Assembly: GCF_932294415.1 (NCBI RefSeq) | Contig: NC_065542.1 | Span: 51,387,406-51,451,405 of the forward strand | Source: Quercus robur | Lineage: Eukaryota; Streptophyta; Magnoliopsida; Fagales; Fagaceae | Length of the DNA stretch: 64,000 bases | Direction: 5' to 3' | Part shown: one piece after another, positions 12,756-23,255 of the stretch | Position numbering within the stretch: position 1 is the stretch's first letter | Layout of the letters: each line of letters opens with the position of its first letter | Notes under the pieces: model-generated | What the model saw: the letters and a program-made list of their open reading frames with translations, nothing else | The model's database searches: none | What the model was told of the DNA's origin: nothing | Position numbers and translations under genes: made by a program

Positions 12756-13341
12756 TGTAGGGACACGATTTTTTGACGGCCCAAGAATGACGTTGGGCTC
12801 GTACATAAAAGATCCCTCACAATATGATTTGTAGAGAATGGGCTTAAAAGGCTTGCCTTTGATCGCGGGGCAACGGTCCGGTCCTGATTTTAAGGGGGGC
12901 TCATGTAGAAAGGGGTTCGGCCTGAACATCCAAGCCCTACAACGTCGTAGCCTGAAGGGTTAGACTCCTCAGACTTAGTCCGAAGAGCATCAAGTTCTTC
13001 CCATTCTTCTCCTCTTTTCCCCCCCCCCTTTCTCTTGGCTTTCGTTTCCTTTTATACTCGTATTCCTTCCTCTCTTTAGGGTCCACGTGTAAGCTTTACC
13101 TTCTGGGAAGAGGACTTGTCCTATCAGCCCATACCTCAAGTGGTTGGGAGTAGACGTAAAGGTTGAATAGCATGGTCAAGAATAGGGGCCTGTTAGGCAC
13201 AAAGTTCTCTACTACAGTATTGGCAGTCTTTTCACTTATCTTATCCCTGCATTAAACTCATCCTTGACAATAGGTCTCCTCAGATCAGGCCCTGGGCCTT
13301 GATATAGAGCGGGCCTGGGCCATGAATTTTCTGGCCCCACA
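12756..13341 (-). repeat. LTR (3' LTR in element orientation)
   Basis: This 586-bp copy differs from its partner at roughly a dozen or so positions by eye, mostly transitions, for about 97-98 % identity. A TATA-like GAGTATAAAAGG reads on the minus strand near 13049-13060. Confidence 0.92.
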
Positions 13342-13356
13342 ATAGCCCCTCAAAAT
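13342..13356 (-). other. polypurine tract of the LTR element
   Basis: On the minus strand ATTTTGAGGGGCTAT directly precedes the LTR start TGTGGGGC. This is the normal place and composition for a plus-strand primer. Confidence 0.65.
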
Positions 13357-14066
13357 CCTGCTGCCCGACTTTTAGTTGGGGAGGAGGGTTTTGGTGACTT
13401 TGGGCCCACATCATGGCTAGTTCAGGTTCTGCACTCCACTCATACTTGTGTTTTTACATTCACATGGGAGACGTGCCAAGTCAAGAGTCCTCCCTTCGTT
13501 CGCGTGAGTACTCTGAAGTTTCAACAATCGAAGCGCGCCTTCCCGAGGATCTTGAGATCCTACGGTTGTGGAGGGTGTGGGAAATTGAGCCAGAGCTGCC
13601 TTGTCTGCAGCGCGTCTTGGGAATCTGCTCAAATTAAATTAAATGACACCTCCTTACCCTTTATATAAGTAGGACAGGTGGTTGCTCTCCTGGCATATAA
13701 ACCCTTCTGCTCTCTTCAGAATCATAACCCTTTGTCCATAACCAGTTCCCTCCTCCAGTGTCATCTTCCCTTTGCGCCATATGTTTGAGACTTAGGTGAA
13801 GGTGGAGGAACTTCACCCGCCACAGAGGCACCGGACCCTTCCAAGACGTAAAGTGATGTGGTCTGGGCAAGGGAGGCACAGATTTAAGGTGTCCTCCCGC
13901 TTGGACATAGTGGGAACGGTACCCTCCCCTCTTTTAGTCAAAATCCGAAGCAGGTTCTGGTCACACCAGATTTTTGGTGTGTTAGAAGAAAGATTTTCCG
14001 TCATCAGCGCCGTTTGCCTTGTCGCAAGCAAATTTTTGTGTAGGCTCCTCAACTTCCGGTTCCCGG

Positions 14067-14192
14067 CACCTTTTCTTCAACGGTGTGGGCCTCAAGTTGG
14101 GTTCCCTGCACCTTTTCTTCAGCTGCGCTAGCCTGAAGCTGGGCTTTCTACACCTTTTCTTCAATGGTGCAGGCCCCACGTTGGGTTCTTTG
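14067..14192 (-). repeat. three 42-bp tandem repeats inside the LTR element
   Basis: Units start with CACCTTTTCTTCA at 14067, 14109 and 14151. On the minus strand an open frame (13982-14266) reads them as a 14-residue repeat with the core PLKKRCREP. It is highly basic, but I recognise no domain. Confidence 0.75.
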
Positions 14193-14834
14193 GCTGCCTG
14201 AGTTATGGGCATGTAAAAGTGTTGAGGAATGGTTTTCCTTGAACAAAGTCTTGAAGCAGCAGCCAACCTCTCCTATGTACTACCTCCTCGGCTTTATCTT
14301 ATTCTCTTGTATCTTTCTTTTCGATTATGTAGTTAGCTTTAATATAAGCTGATTCTAGCTTTTTATTGTACGCTGTACTATTTCTTTGTTTTAATAAAAG
14401 GGGAATTTATTTACTTGTTTTGAATATTTTTCTTTTTTGCAACACTACTTTGTGAATGGGTGTGCTCCATGTGTGTTTTTCTTCAATAATACTTAGAGCA
14501 GGAAACCTTGAAACATAATCCAACTAATTCTAATTTACCGACATTACCAGGCATAATAACGATAATTCACAGTAAATTAAACTTAGGAAACTAACCGAGA
14601 TAACAGCTGAATATTCTGTAATAAGTGCAAGGAGACCGTCCGAGAACGATAAACTCTAAATAATTCATCCGAGGGGGTAACCGAGCAGTAAGGGACTCCG
14701 ATTGTGTTTTTGGTAACATATTGCTCTATATTGCATCAATCCCTTTGGTACTGAGGATCCGAGAGCAGACTTGAGAATCCATGCAGTTTAGGAATTAACC
14801 CAATTGTTAATGGAGAGTTCTCCTCGGATAGATT

Positions 14835-16478
14835 CTAAGGTCCATGTAACGTAGTTTTTCTTTCAAGTAGTTGGTTTCCCCATAGGCTTGAGTCCGAGAA
14901 CCATGCAAGACCTTGGTTCTGTCCAAAATTTGTCGTTTTTCTTTTGAGTATTTGGTTTCCCATAGGTTTGAGTCCGAGGACCATGCAAGGCCTTGGTTCT
15001 GTCCAAAACTTGTCGTTTTTCTTTTGAGTACTTGGTTTCCCCATAGGCTTGAGTCCGAGGACCATACAAGGCCTTGGTTCTGTCCAAAACTTGTGATTTT
15101 TCTTTTGAATACTTGGTTTTCCCATAGGCTTGAGTCCGAGGACCATGCAAGGTCTTGATTCTGTCCAAAACTTGTGATTTTTCTTCTGAGTACTTGGTTT
15201 CCCCATAGGCTTAAGTCCGAGGACCATGCAAGGCCTTGGTTCTGTCCAAAACTTGTGATTTTTCTTTTGAGTACTTGGTTTCCCCATAGGCTTGAGTCCG
15301 AGGACCATGCAAGACCTTAGTTCTGTCCAAAACTTGTGATTTTTCTTTTGAGTACTTGGTTTCCCCATAGGCTTGAGTCTGAGGACCATGCAAGGCCTTG
15401 GTTCTATCCAAAACTTGTGATTTTTCTTCTGAGTACTTGGTTTCCCCATAGGCTTGAGTCTAAGGACCATGCAAGGCCTTGGTTCTGTCCAAAACTTGTG
15501 ATTTTTCTTCTGAGTACTTGGTTTCCCCATAGGCTTGAGTCCGAGGACCATGTAAGGCCTTGGTTCTGTACAAAACTTGTGATTTTTCTTTTGAGTACTT
15601 GGTTTCCCCATAGGCTTGAGTCCGAGGACCATGCAAGGCCTTGGTTCTGTCCAAAACTTGTGATTTTTCTTCTGAGTACTTGGTTTCCCCATAGGCTTGA
15701 GTCCGAGGACCATGCAAGGCCTTGGTTCTGTCCAAAACTTATGATTTTTCTTCTGAGTACTTGGTTTCCCCATAGGCTTGAGTCCGAGGACCATGCAAGG
15801 CCTTGGTTCTGTCCAAAACTTGTGATTTTTCTTTTGAGTACTTGGTTTCCCCATAGGCTTGAGTCCGAGGACCATGCAAGGCCTTGGTTCTGTCCAAAAC
15901 TTGTGATTTTTCTTCTGAGTACTTGGTTTCCCCATAGGCTTGAGTCCGAGGACCATGCAAGGCCTTAGTTCTGTCCAAAACTTGTGATTTTTCTTCTGAG
16001 TACTTGGTTTCCCCATAGGCTTGAGTCCGAGGACCATGCAAGGCCTTGGTTCTATCCAAAACTTGTGATTTTTCTTCTGAGTATTTGGTTTCCCCATAGG
16101 CTTGAGTCCGAGGACCATGCAAGGCCTTGGTTCTGTCCAAAACTTGTGATTTTTATTTTGAGTACTTGGTTTCCCCATAGGCTTGAGTCCGAGGACCATG
16201 CAAGGCCTTGGTTCTGTCCAAAACTTGTAATTTTTCTTCTGAGTACTTGGTTTCCCCATAGGCTTGAGTTCGAGGACCATGCAAGGCCTTGGTTTTGTCC
16301 AAAACTTGTAATTTTTTCTTTGTGTACTTTTTTTGTATTTATTTGTTTTTCGAAGGTCAGCCCCTAGACCATGGCGGGGAGAGTTGGCTTGAGGCCGGAA
16401 GCCCCTAGAGCTGCCCGCGCCGTTGGCACTACAGGGCGTAGTCCCTGACAGAAGTTTATGTCGGAACAACAACTGCAT
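14835..16478 (-). CDS. 547-codon ORF made of a 27-residue repeat, within the LTR element
   Basis: This is the first long open frame after the primer binding site on the element's coding strand; its ATG lies about 100 bases inside the LTR. After a unique N-terminus of about 45 residues it consists almost only of a repeat of 27 residues, with recurring blocks KFWTEPRPCMVLGLKPMGKP and STQKKNH. The repeat is basic and has no known domain. Because the DNA unit is 81 bp, a multiple of three, any frame without a stop in one unit stays open in all of them. Long frames also exist in another minus frame and on the plus strand, so openness alone is weak evidence of coding. A one-base loss in the second-last unit shifts the final frame. 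A gag replacement or pure non-coding minisatellite are both possible, and I favour the second. Confidence 0.3.
   Translation of the reverse strand: MQLLFRHKLLSGTTPCSANGAGSSRGFRPQANSPRHGLGADLRKTNKYKKSTQRKNYKFWTKPRPCMVLELKPMGKPSTQKKNYKFWTEPRPCMVLGLKPMGKPSTQNKNHKFWTEPRPCMVLGLKPMGKPNTQKKNHKFWIEPRPCMVLGLKPMGKPSTQKKNHKFWTELRPCMVLGLKPMGKPSTQKKNHKFWTEPRPCMVLGLKPMGKPSTQKKNHKFWTEPRPCMVLGLKPMGKPSTQKKNHKFWTEPRPCMVLGLKPMGKPSTQKKNHKFWTEPRPCMVLGLKPMGKPSTQKKNHKFCTEPRPYMVLGLKPMGKPSTQKKNHKFWTEPRPCMVLRLKPMGKPSTQKKNHKFWIEPRPCMVLRLKPMGKPSTQKKNHKFWTELRSCMVLGLKPMGKPSTQKKNHKFWTEPRPCMVLGLKPMGKPSTQKKNHKFWTESRPCMVLGLKPMGKPSIQKKNHKFWTEPRPCMVLGLKPMGKPSTQKKNDKFWTEPRPCMVLGLKPMGNQILKRKTTNFGQNQGLAWFSDSSLWGNQLLERKTTLHGP
14865..16320. 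repeat. minisatellite, 18 units of 81 bp
   Basis: The block CCCCATAGGCTTGAGTCCGA recurs 18 times, from 14879 to about 16256, at 81-bp spacing, with one 80-bp unit at the downstream edge. Units differ at only a few positions (for example TTCTTCTGAG versus TTCTTTTGAG). The outermost units are the most diverged, as expected for an array that grows from within by unequal exchange or replication slippage. Confidence 0.95.
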
Positions 16479-16564
16479 GTCGCCGGAGATGGAGGAAAAC
16501 TCGCGAATCCCTGCTTGCTAGAGAGTTGACTCAAACGCCACTTGCGCCAACGCGCAAGCCTTCC

Positions 16565-16579
16565 CACAGACGGCGCCAA
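16565..16579 (-). other. primer binding site of the LTR element
   Basis: On the minus strand TTGGCGCCGTCTGTG begins one base after the LTR end ...CCCTACA. This fixes the transcription direction as minus. Confidence 0.75.
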
Positions 16580-16580
16580 T

Positions 16581-17167
16581 TGTAGGGACACGATTATTTA
16601 ACGGCCCAAGAATGACGTTGGGCTCATACATAAAAGATCCCTCACAATATGATTTGTAGAGAATGGGCTTAAAAGGCTTGCCTTTGATCGCGGGGCAACG
16701 GTCCAGTCCTGATTTTAAGGGGGGCTCATGTAGAAAGGGGTTCGGCTTGAACATCCAAGCCCTACAACGTCGTAGCCTGAAGGGTTGGACTCCTCGGACT
16801 TAGTCCGAGGAGCATCAAGTTCTTCCCATTCTTCTCCTCTTTCCCCCCCCCCCCTTTCTCTTGGCTTTCGTTTCCTTTTATACTCGTATTCCTTCCTTTC
16901 TTTAGGGTCCACGTGTAAGCTTTACCTTCTGGGAAGAGGACTTGTCCTATCAGCCCATACCTCAAGTGGTTGGGAGTAGACGTAAAGGTTGAATAGCATG
17001 GTCAAGAATAGGGGCCTGTCAGGCACAGAGTTCTCTACTACAGTATTGGCAGTCTTTTCACTTATCTTATCCCTGCATTAAACTCATCCTTGACAATAGG
17101 TCTCCTCAGATCAGGCCCTGGGCCTTGATATAGAGCGGGCCTGGGCCATGAATTTTCTAGCCCCACA
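16581..17167 (-). repeat. LTR (5' LTR, promoter copy)
   Basis: This 587-bp LTR carries a TATA-like box GAGTATAAAAGG on the minus strand (about 16873-16884). It also has a perfect inverted repeat CTCCTCGGACT/AGTCCGAGGAG with a one-base centre at 16790-16812. The arm AGTCCGAGGA also occurs in most minisatellite units. Confidence 0.92.
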
Positions 17168-19799
17168 ATAAGCATGACATATATACTAGTGGAATCCTTA
17201 ATGCTCACTCCTCAGTCCTCTCATTGTTTTTGTATTAATTTATTACAAACTTTCTCATATAGGATTGCAGTTGTAACGGGGGCCAAGGGTTACGATTTGC
17301 GATATCTAAACAGCTAGCTTCAAATGGAGTTAAGGTGATATTAACTGCTAGAGATGTGAAAAGGGGCAATGTAGCTGTTGAAAAACTCAATTCTGCTGGA
17401 TACTCTGTTGTGATTTTTCATCAACTAGACTTGGAGGACTCAGCTAGCATTTCTTCTTTGGAAGATTTCATCAAAATTCAATTTGGGACGCTTGACATAT
17501 TGGTAATGCAATCTATACATCTTCATTAATTTGAGCGATTAGTGACTAGTGATGTTATACTTATGATAAATATTACTACCTTTGTCCCAAATTAGTATAA
17601 GTTTCTAAAACAACCCTCCTTAATTTATACTCCCAAAAAAAAAAAAAAGTTTTTGACTTTTAAATAAAGTAAATGGTAAGAATTAGTCGAGTCTATGTAT
17701 GACAATAATTTATTTTGGCTAGTAGATGAGAATAATCTAAATATGGAAATATCCGTCATCTCTAGGGCTGTCCAACGGGTTCAGGACCCGTTCAAACCGC
17801 CCGAATCCGACCGACCCGAAGCCCAACGGGTCGGCCTGAAGCTCTTGGCAGGTCGGGTTCGGTTCCTTCTCTCAGGAAACCCGAATAGTCGGTTCGGGTT
17901 GCGGGTTAAGGGTTTAAAAACCCGTACAAACCGACCCGACCGAAGTTTTAAAAGAAAAAAAAAATTCTGATCCAGGGGCAGATCACGTGAACTGAGGAGG
18001 CAGTGGACTGATAATTGACAAGACTGAGCACTGTTGTTTCTGCCTCATTGAGAACCACACGGCACCTGTGCTGGCTGTGCACCACAAATTTCTTTCCACT
18101 CAAAAAGTAAACATCAAATCACCAGCTGCCCAAAGTAACTAAGTCTTCAGAACGGCTAAAAAATTAAAACTAAACTCTAAGTCTCAACTCAAAAGCCTAA
18201 AATTGGAACTAAAACTCTAAAAACCTAAACTTTCCCTTCATTCTTCAGTCCGGCCTTCTCTCTCTCTCTCTCTCTGTAAAGTCTCAAAAGCCTAAAACTA
18301 AAAGCCTAAAATTGGAACTAAAAATCTAAAAGCCTAAAAAATTTCCAAAAGCCTAAACTTTCCCTTCAATCTTCACTAACACTTCAGAGTCCGGCCTTCT
18401 CTCTCTCACTCTCCAAGTCTCTTCACTCTTCTCTAGTCTTCGGCCTTCTCACTAACTCTCTTCCGTCTTCACTTTCCTCTAGTTCTCTTCAGGCGTCACT
18501 CTCTCTCTCTCTCTCTATCTCTCTCTACCAACCGGTCCAGCCCCAAATGGCTAGTCGGCTACCCTTCAAATCAAACTCAAATTTGATCTTTCCCATGCCT
18601 CTGTTCATGAATCATAGTTTAGGGTTTCAAGACTCAACTTGGCTACACTTCTCAAAATCAAAATCAAAATCAGATTTTCCCTCATATCTCTCTCTTATAA
18701 ATTGGACTTTTCTTGAGTGTTCTACGTTCTCTCTGCTCTCTAGTCTCTCTAGTCTCTAGTGATTTCAAAATCTCTTATTTTTATTTTGAAACAAACAAAT
18801 CCCTTTACTCCTTAACACTCAGCCTCTCAGACTCAGCTTCCTAGTCTTAGATCAGGTAAAGTTTCTTCCTTCCTATTTCATCTCTTTTTCTGTATTTTGT
18901 GTTTGTGATTCGGCAAATAAAGAGGAAAGCTTGATGATTTTCAGTCCTTTGTAGTTTGTATGGTATAATCCGTTCTTCATTGATGCTAGAAATTGCTAAG
19001 CTTTATTTTATTTTATTTGTTAATGTTGTGATCTGCTACTTAATTGCATTGAAACTCTTGTTTGCAATTAGATTGTTAAATGCATTATAAGGAATCTAAT
19101 TTTCATTTCACCTTGTACAAATATGTGTTCTTTAATGTTGTGATCTGCTACTGAGTGTTATTTTCATTCGGCAAATATGTGTTATTTCCTCTTTTTTTGC
19201 CCAATCTGGGTTTATCATTTTGTTAGTGCTCTGTATGTGATTTGTTAGTGCTCCCTGGGTTTATCATTTTCTTGCTTTGACTCATTATGGTAGTGCTCTG
19301 AGTGTGATTTGTATCTGCCCTATTTTATTCCTTGTTTGTTTTTTTTTTAATGATCAATATACTTGTATCTTCACTGTAAAAAAAGAATATGAACCCCTAT
19401 TTTAACAAGATGAAATCCAAACACATTTTTATTTTCTTATCTGCCTGTTTTATTCTTTGTTTTGTTTCGTTTTCTATGATCAATGTACTTGCATCTTCAC
19501 TGTATAAAAAGTAGAAGATGAGCCTCTATTTTAAAAAGATGAAATCCACATTCTTATTTTCTTATGTGATTGTATTTTATTACTCGTTTGATTCATTTTG
19601 CTTTCTTAACTTAAAATTTTGAAATGTTAATTTTATACAGGAGTTGAAATCCTAGGCTTTTTGCTTCCTTTTCAAGGTTAAATCCCTGATAGCTGAGAGT
19701 TCTTTGAGGTATCCTTTCTTTCTCTTTTAACTTCTTGTTATTGTTTGTGTGCTACTTTTATGGTTGTTTGCTAATCTATAAATTTGATGTTTATAGGTT

Positions 19800-22091
19800 A
19801 TGGAACCCTCAAGTGATGCATCCCCTTCCCAAGTAACACCTACTGCCACAACTGAACCTGTTGCCCAAGCTGCCCAAGCTGTACCTACTGCCCATGCTGA
19901 GGTTCCCCCACTTCCACCTAAAGGTAAAGGCAATGTCTATACTAATAGGAAAAAGTCTATTGCCTGGAACCATTTTGAAAAAGTAGATATTGGTGATGGT
20001 CATTTTAAGGCTGTTTGTAATTACTGTCAAAAAACTTATCTAGCTGATAGTAAGGGGCATGGTACTGCTAATTTGTTGAATCATACACCAATTTGTGTTA
20101 AAAACCCTAATAGAAAGATACTTAGTGGGCAACAAACCTTAATGTTTGAACCTAAAATGGATGGGGAGGAAGGGTTTCAGCTTGTACCGTCAGCCTTTAC
20201 TGTTGAGGCTTCTAGAAAGGCACTTGCTGAAATGGTTATAATTGATGAGTTGCCTTTTAGGTTTGTTGAAGGGTATGGGTTTCAAAGATATGCAACAACC
20301 TTACAACCTAAGTTGCGAATTAGGGATATCCCATCTCGTCAAACTATAGCTAGGGATGTGATTAGCATTTATGGTGTTGAGAGAGAAAAAACTAAGGGGG
20401 GCTTTGAAGGGTCGTAGGGTGTGTCTTACTACGGATACATGGACGAGTATTCAAAATCTGTGTTATATGTCCCTTACAAGTCATTTTATTGATGATGATT
20501 GGAAGTTACATAAGAGAATTTTGAATTTTTGTCAAGTTGATGACCATAAGGGAGAGACTATAGGTAGAAAGATTGAGTTGTGTTTGCGTGAGTGGGGTAT
20601 TAATGGCATATTCACTTTAACAGTGGACAATGCTAGCTCAAATGGTGCCACTATTAAGTTTTTGGAGAATGTAACTAAAGATTGGGAGGGGACTGTTTTA
20701 GAACATGAGTTCTTACACATGAGGTGTTGTGCACATATCCTAAATTTGATTGTGGGGGATGGTATGAGAGAAATTGATGCATCCATTGCAAAGGTGTGTG
20801 AAGCTGTGAGGTATGTGAAGTCCTCACCAAATAGGAATCAAACTTTTGTGGGTTTTGTGGAGAGATTAGGTATTGAGTCTAAGTCTCTTCTTTGTCTAGA
20901 TGTACCAACTAGGTGGAACTCTACCTACCTCATGTTAGAAACCGCACAAAAATTTGAAAAAGTGTTCATACGTATGGACTTTGAGGATGATAGTTATTCT
21001 TCATACTTTATGAACAAGGAGAATAGTGGTAGTATGGGATCTCCTAGTAGTATTGATTTTCAAAATTGTAGGATATTTGTGGGGTTTTTGAAGCTTTTTT
21101 ACAATGCCACAAAAAAGTTTTCAGATTCTTTGTATGTTACTGCCAACACCTTTTTTGATGAGATGTTTGTCATTCAAGAGAATATTTCCAATTTAAGTAA
21201 ATCACAAAACCACCTCTTGAAAAACATGGCAACTAAAATGGAATCTAAGTTTGATAAGTATTGGGGGAAAGGGGATAAAATGAATCATCTCTTGTATGTG
21301 GCTGTGATTCTTGATCCAAGAAAGAAGTTGAGGTTTTTGAAGTTCTTTTTTTCTGAAATTTATGGAAATGAAGTGGCTGATGTGATGGTTGAATTGGTGA
21401 GGGGTGCCTTGGTCAAGTTGTATGATTTTTATTCTCGTGTTGATTCATCAAATGTACAAGTAGCAAGTGAGAGGGAGAGGACACACATAGAAGGTGAGTC
21501 AATAGGTTGTAGTGATCCATATGTGATGGTTAATTCTAGGTTTGAACGGTTTTTGGAGGCTGAGCAGTCCATAGGGTGTAGCAATGAGATTGACAAATAT
21601 TTGGCTGAAAATTGTGAAAGTAGAAGAGGGGATGTGAAATTTGAGATATTAGGGTGGTGGAAGTCCAATTCAGATAGATATCAAGTGCTGTCCAAATTGG
21701 CTAGGGATGTGCTGGCTGTACCTGTTTCTACTGTTGCATCTGAGTCAGCGTTTAGTACCGGAGGACGCATACTTGATCCATTTCGGAGTTCACTCTCCCC
21801 ACTTATGGTTCAAAATCTGGTTTGTGCACAAGACTGGCTTCAAGCCTTGGTTCCAATTTCTTTTCGCAAATCAAAAGATGAGGTAGAGGTCTTGGAAGAT
21901 GAATTTCATGATTTAGGTAATATGTTAACTTCCAAACTTTGTCTATTAAGTGCTATTAAATGTGTCTTATGCAAATGAAATTTAATCTAATAGTCTTCAT
22001 TTCTTTCTCTTTTCTAGTTATACGTCAAGCAGCAAGAGGTGGTGGAAGTTCAAGCTCAAGCAAAGGTATCTCAATTAACATTGATGACTAA
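19800..22091 (+). pseudogene. hAT transposase, BED finger plus dimerisation domain, one frameshift
   Basis: The reading frame opens at 19800 and includes a BED-type zinc finger (C73, C76, H95, C99 within FKAVCNYCQKTY...NHTPIC) that would bind the element's ends. Near 20385-20400, in an A-rich tract (GAGAGAAAAAACTAAGG), the frame shifts. The catalytic part continues from about 20371 with LTTDTWTS, VDNASSN and CCAHILNLIV, all hAT core signatures. The C-terminal dimerisation domain follows (WWKSNSDRYQVLSKLARDV, VSTVASESAFSTGGRILDPF). A GT-AG intron at 21917-22017 joins a last exon ending in TAA at 22089-22091. The total would be about 730 residues, the usual length for plant RICESLEEPER-like proteins. 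Apart from the single shift I see no stop, so decay has barely begun. A sequencing error in the A run or an unseen intron are alternatives. Confidence 0.9.
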
Positions 22092-22765
22092 TCAAAAACT
22101 GGGTAAGTTTCTGCCCTTATATTGAGTTTGGTTCTGCTTTCTCTATTGTTTTTTGTTATAACTATTCTGTATTTGTTGGTCTTGTCCTTATATTTTTTAT
22201 TGATAAATATCTTTTTGCCCATTTTCTTGTAGGAGGAAGGACACACATTTTGTATAGGAGGCAGATTTTTGGATGCAATTTGGAAGTTTTTTTGGACAGT
22301 GCTTTTCTAACTGATAATTGATAAATTAACTCTTGCTTATAGGAAAGAAAACTTATTAAGTTTAATAGGCTTTCTTTTCTATAAGTCATGGACTAAACTC
22401 TACATAGTAGTTGCTCTTTAAATGTTTTAGAAAAGCTATTTTTTGGAAGTTTGTAACTAATTATAGCTAGCTATTGCTTTACACACTTTCTGCCTTCTTT
22501 AACTCTATGGAAATATTGCAAGAGATGCTCTTATTATCTTTTGTTACCACACTTGTGATGTGGTTGTGATTGAATTATTTGTTAAAATTTGTTTGCTGGT
22601 TTGCTGGTTTGTTGCCATACTTGTGGTGTGGCTGTGATTGAATATTTGTCAGAATTTGTTTGCTGGCTTGTGTTAGTTGTGTTACATAACTTACATGTAT
22701 GAGTGGTTGGCACAACTTGGTAGGTTTAATAGGCTGCCCAGGTTTACATGTAAGTTATGTATTGT

Positions 22766-23010
22766 GAAGTTTTAACAGGGGGTTTACATGTTAATGCCTA
22801 TAAAATTTTGGGCCTCCTCTTGTGCTTTTGCTGCCCAGGTCCTATAATGTTATAGGCATTTTGAAAAAATTTCTTTATATTGTGAGAAGTTTTAACAGGG
22901 GTTTACATGTTAATGCCTATAAAATTTTAGGCCTCCTCTTGTGCTTTTGCTGCCCAGTCCTATAATGTTATAGGCATTTTGAAAATTTTTCTTTGTATTG
23001 TGAAGTTTTA
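22766..23010. repeat. tandem duplication, about 120-bp unit, in hAT 3' region
   Basis: The stretch from GAAGTTTTAACAGGGG through TTATAGGCATTTTGAAAA is present twice in a row, at about 22766-22880 and 22887-23000. A partial third start (GAAGTTTTAACAGG) follows. It lies downstream of the transposase stop. Confidence 0.85.
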
Positions 23011-23216
23011 ACAGGTGGTTAGAAAGTAATATCATGTGTTTTTTATGTGCTTGCAAATTGCAATTACCCAGGTTGTGTTGTTATATATTTACTGTATTTT
23101 TTTGTCATTAGATGTGAGCTAGAAAATTAAATTTGGACTGAAGGGCTAGAGACCCAAAGGTTTCAAAGTTGTGTAATGGGCCAATTTGAAATAAAGGAGG
23201 TGAAAAAAGGCCCATT

Positions 23217-23255
<39 letters not shown>

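Larger units (their letters stand above)
12756..17167 (-). mobile_element. complete non-autonomous LTR retrotransposon, 4.4 kb
   Basis: Two direct repeats, 12756-13341 and 16581-17167, both run TGTAGGGACACG to GGCCCCACA or AGCCCCACA. They are bracketed by a perfect 5-bp target site duplication ATAAG (12751-12755 and 17168-17172). Orientation is minus. Just inside the right LTR the minus strand reads TTGGCGCCGTCTGTGGGA, a tRNA primer-binding-site type seen in plant Ty3/Gypsy elements. Just inside the left LTR it reads TTTTGAGGGGCTAT, a polypurine tract. No gag, protease, reverse transcriptase or integrase is recognisable in the 3.2-kb interior, so this is a non-autonomous (LARD-like) element. 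It occupies intron 1 of SDR copy 2. Confidence 0.92.

Noticed and set aside
14865..16320. Regular repeats considered as a CRISPR array
   Set aside because: The units are contiguous and nearly identical without unique spacers. They lie inside an LTR retrotransposon in plant DNA, with no cas genes.
15336..16367. Plus-strand ORFs of 210 and 127 codons across the minisatellite
   Set aside because: They are mirror readings of the 81-bp repeat. The unit length keeps several frames open, and the element's orientation is minus.
18547..18759. 70-codon ORF in the hAT leader
   Set aside because: It is in a CT-rich 5' leader upstream of introns and the BED-finger start. Ser/Leu/Phe bias reflects TCT repeats.
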